Below, in pieces: positions 5,322 to 5,399 of a DNA stretch of 5,399 nt. Position 1 is the first letter of the stretch, and the number at the start of each line of letters is the position of its first letter. The stretch comes from Chitinophagaceae bacterium. GTDB lineage: Bacteria > Bacteroidota > Bacteroidia > Chitinophagales > Chitinophagaceae. The stretch lies in NCBI GenBank assembly GCA_003151295.1, contig PLXD01000222.1:1-5399 (forward strand), in the 5' to 3' direction. The position numbers and the translations under genes are program-made. The notes under the pieces were generated by a model. It made no database searches. It was not told the DNA's origin and saw nothing but the letters and a program-made list of their open reading frames with translations.

Positions 5322-5399
5322 ATGTCAAAAGCAGATCAAACGAGGGCTTTTATTATTGAAAAAACAGCGCCCGTTTTCAACATGAAGGGCTATGCCGGC
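5322..5399 (+). CDS. TetR/AcrR-family transcriptional regulator (3' partial)
   Basis: Only the first 26 codons are inside the window. They read MSKADQTRAFIIEKTA then PVFNMKGYAG. This matches the start of the TetR/AcrR DNA-binding domain: helix 1 with the pattern (K/R)xxIIExTAxxF, then the xKGYxGTS turn leading into the helix-turn-helix, which lies beyond the edge. Family members are homodimeric cytoplasmic repressors that release DNA on binding a small ligand; the ligand-binding domain is not visible, so neither ligand nor target can be given. ATG at 5322 fits the normal N-terminal length of the family and has no Shine-Dalgarno. It is divergent from dusB across a spacer holding both promoters. 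The inverted repeat over its promoter suggests autorepression. TetR genes often control an adjacent exporter, so its regulated gene may lie to the right; the MFS gene at 2713 is separated by dusB and has no copy of this operator upstream. Confidence 0.83.
   Translation, partial: MSKADQTRAFIIEKTAPVFNMKGYAG

Noticed and set aside
4640..5359. Long open frames opposite dusB (for example + strand 4763-5359 and - strand 4640-5014)
   Set aside because: They overlap the strongly supported DusB frame, show no recognisable motifs, have low-complexity basic composition, and the + frame would also run through the promoter region and the TetR start.
5155..5385. 76-aa + strand frame ending near the right edge
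   Set aside because: It crosses the dusB start, both promoters and the TetR start in another frame, is rich in basic and aromatic residues, and shows no motif.

Overview
The window most likely comes from the phylum Bacteroidota, probably a Chitinophagaceae or Sphingobacteriia-type genome. This is inferred from three things. The gene starts lack Shine-Dalgarno sequences. Several upstream regions carry the phylum's characteristic promoter elements (a -33 TTTG/TTG and a -7 TAnnTTTG). The TetR and DusB fragments also resemble Bacteroidota family members. No mobile element, CRISPR array, tRNA or rRNA is visible.

Layout: (1) Positions 2-1066 (+) hold the 3' part of a GHMP sugar kinase that closely resembles the kinase domain of plant L-arabinokinase. 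Its 5' end lies outside the window. (2) Positions 1093-1794 (-) are a convergent gene for an unrecognised 233-aa protein, possibly exported. An 8-bp palindrome sits on the kinase stop codon between them. (3) A 97-bp divergent spacer follows, with a 15-bp direct repeat present twice. (4) Positions 1892-2632 (+) encode a protein that reads as three consecutive OB-fold domains, two cold-shock-like and one S1-like, so probably an RNA-binding protein. (5) Positions 2713-4137 (+) encode a 14-helix-type MFS exporter of the DHA2 (EmrB/QacA) class. (6) Positions 4141-5178 (-) encode a DusB-type tRNA-dihydrouridine synthase, whose stop codon is only 3 bp from that of the transporter. (7) From 5322 to the right edge (+) is the first 26 codons of a TetR/AcrR-family regulator, divergent from dusB.

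Functional links are limited; the window looks like a mosaic of housekeeping and accessory genes rather than one pathway. The OB-fold gene and the transporter could be co-transcribed (80-bp gap, same strand). The TetR gene has a near-perfect inverted repeat lying across its predicted promoter, which suggests autorepression. The most unusual points are four: the missing ATG at the expected dusB start, the TetR operator architecture, the repeat pair in front of the OB-fold gene, and the OB-fold protein itself. I did not see convincing evidence of a wholly new biological system.
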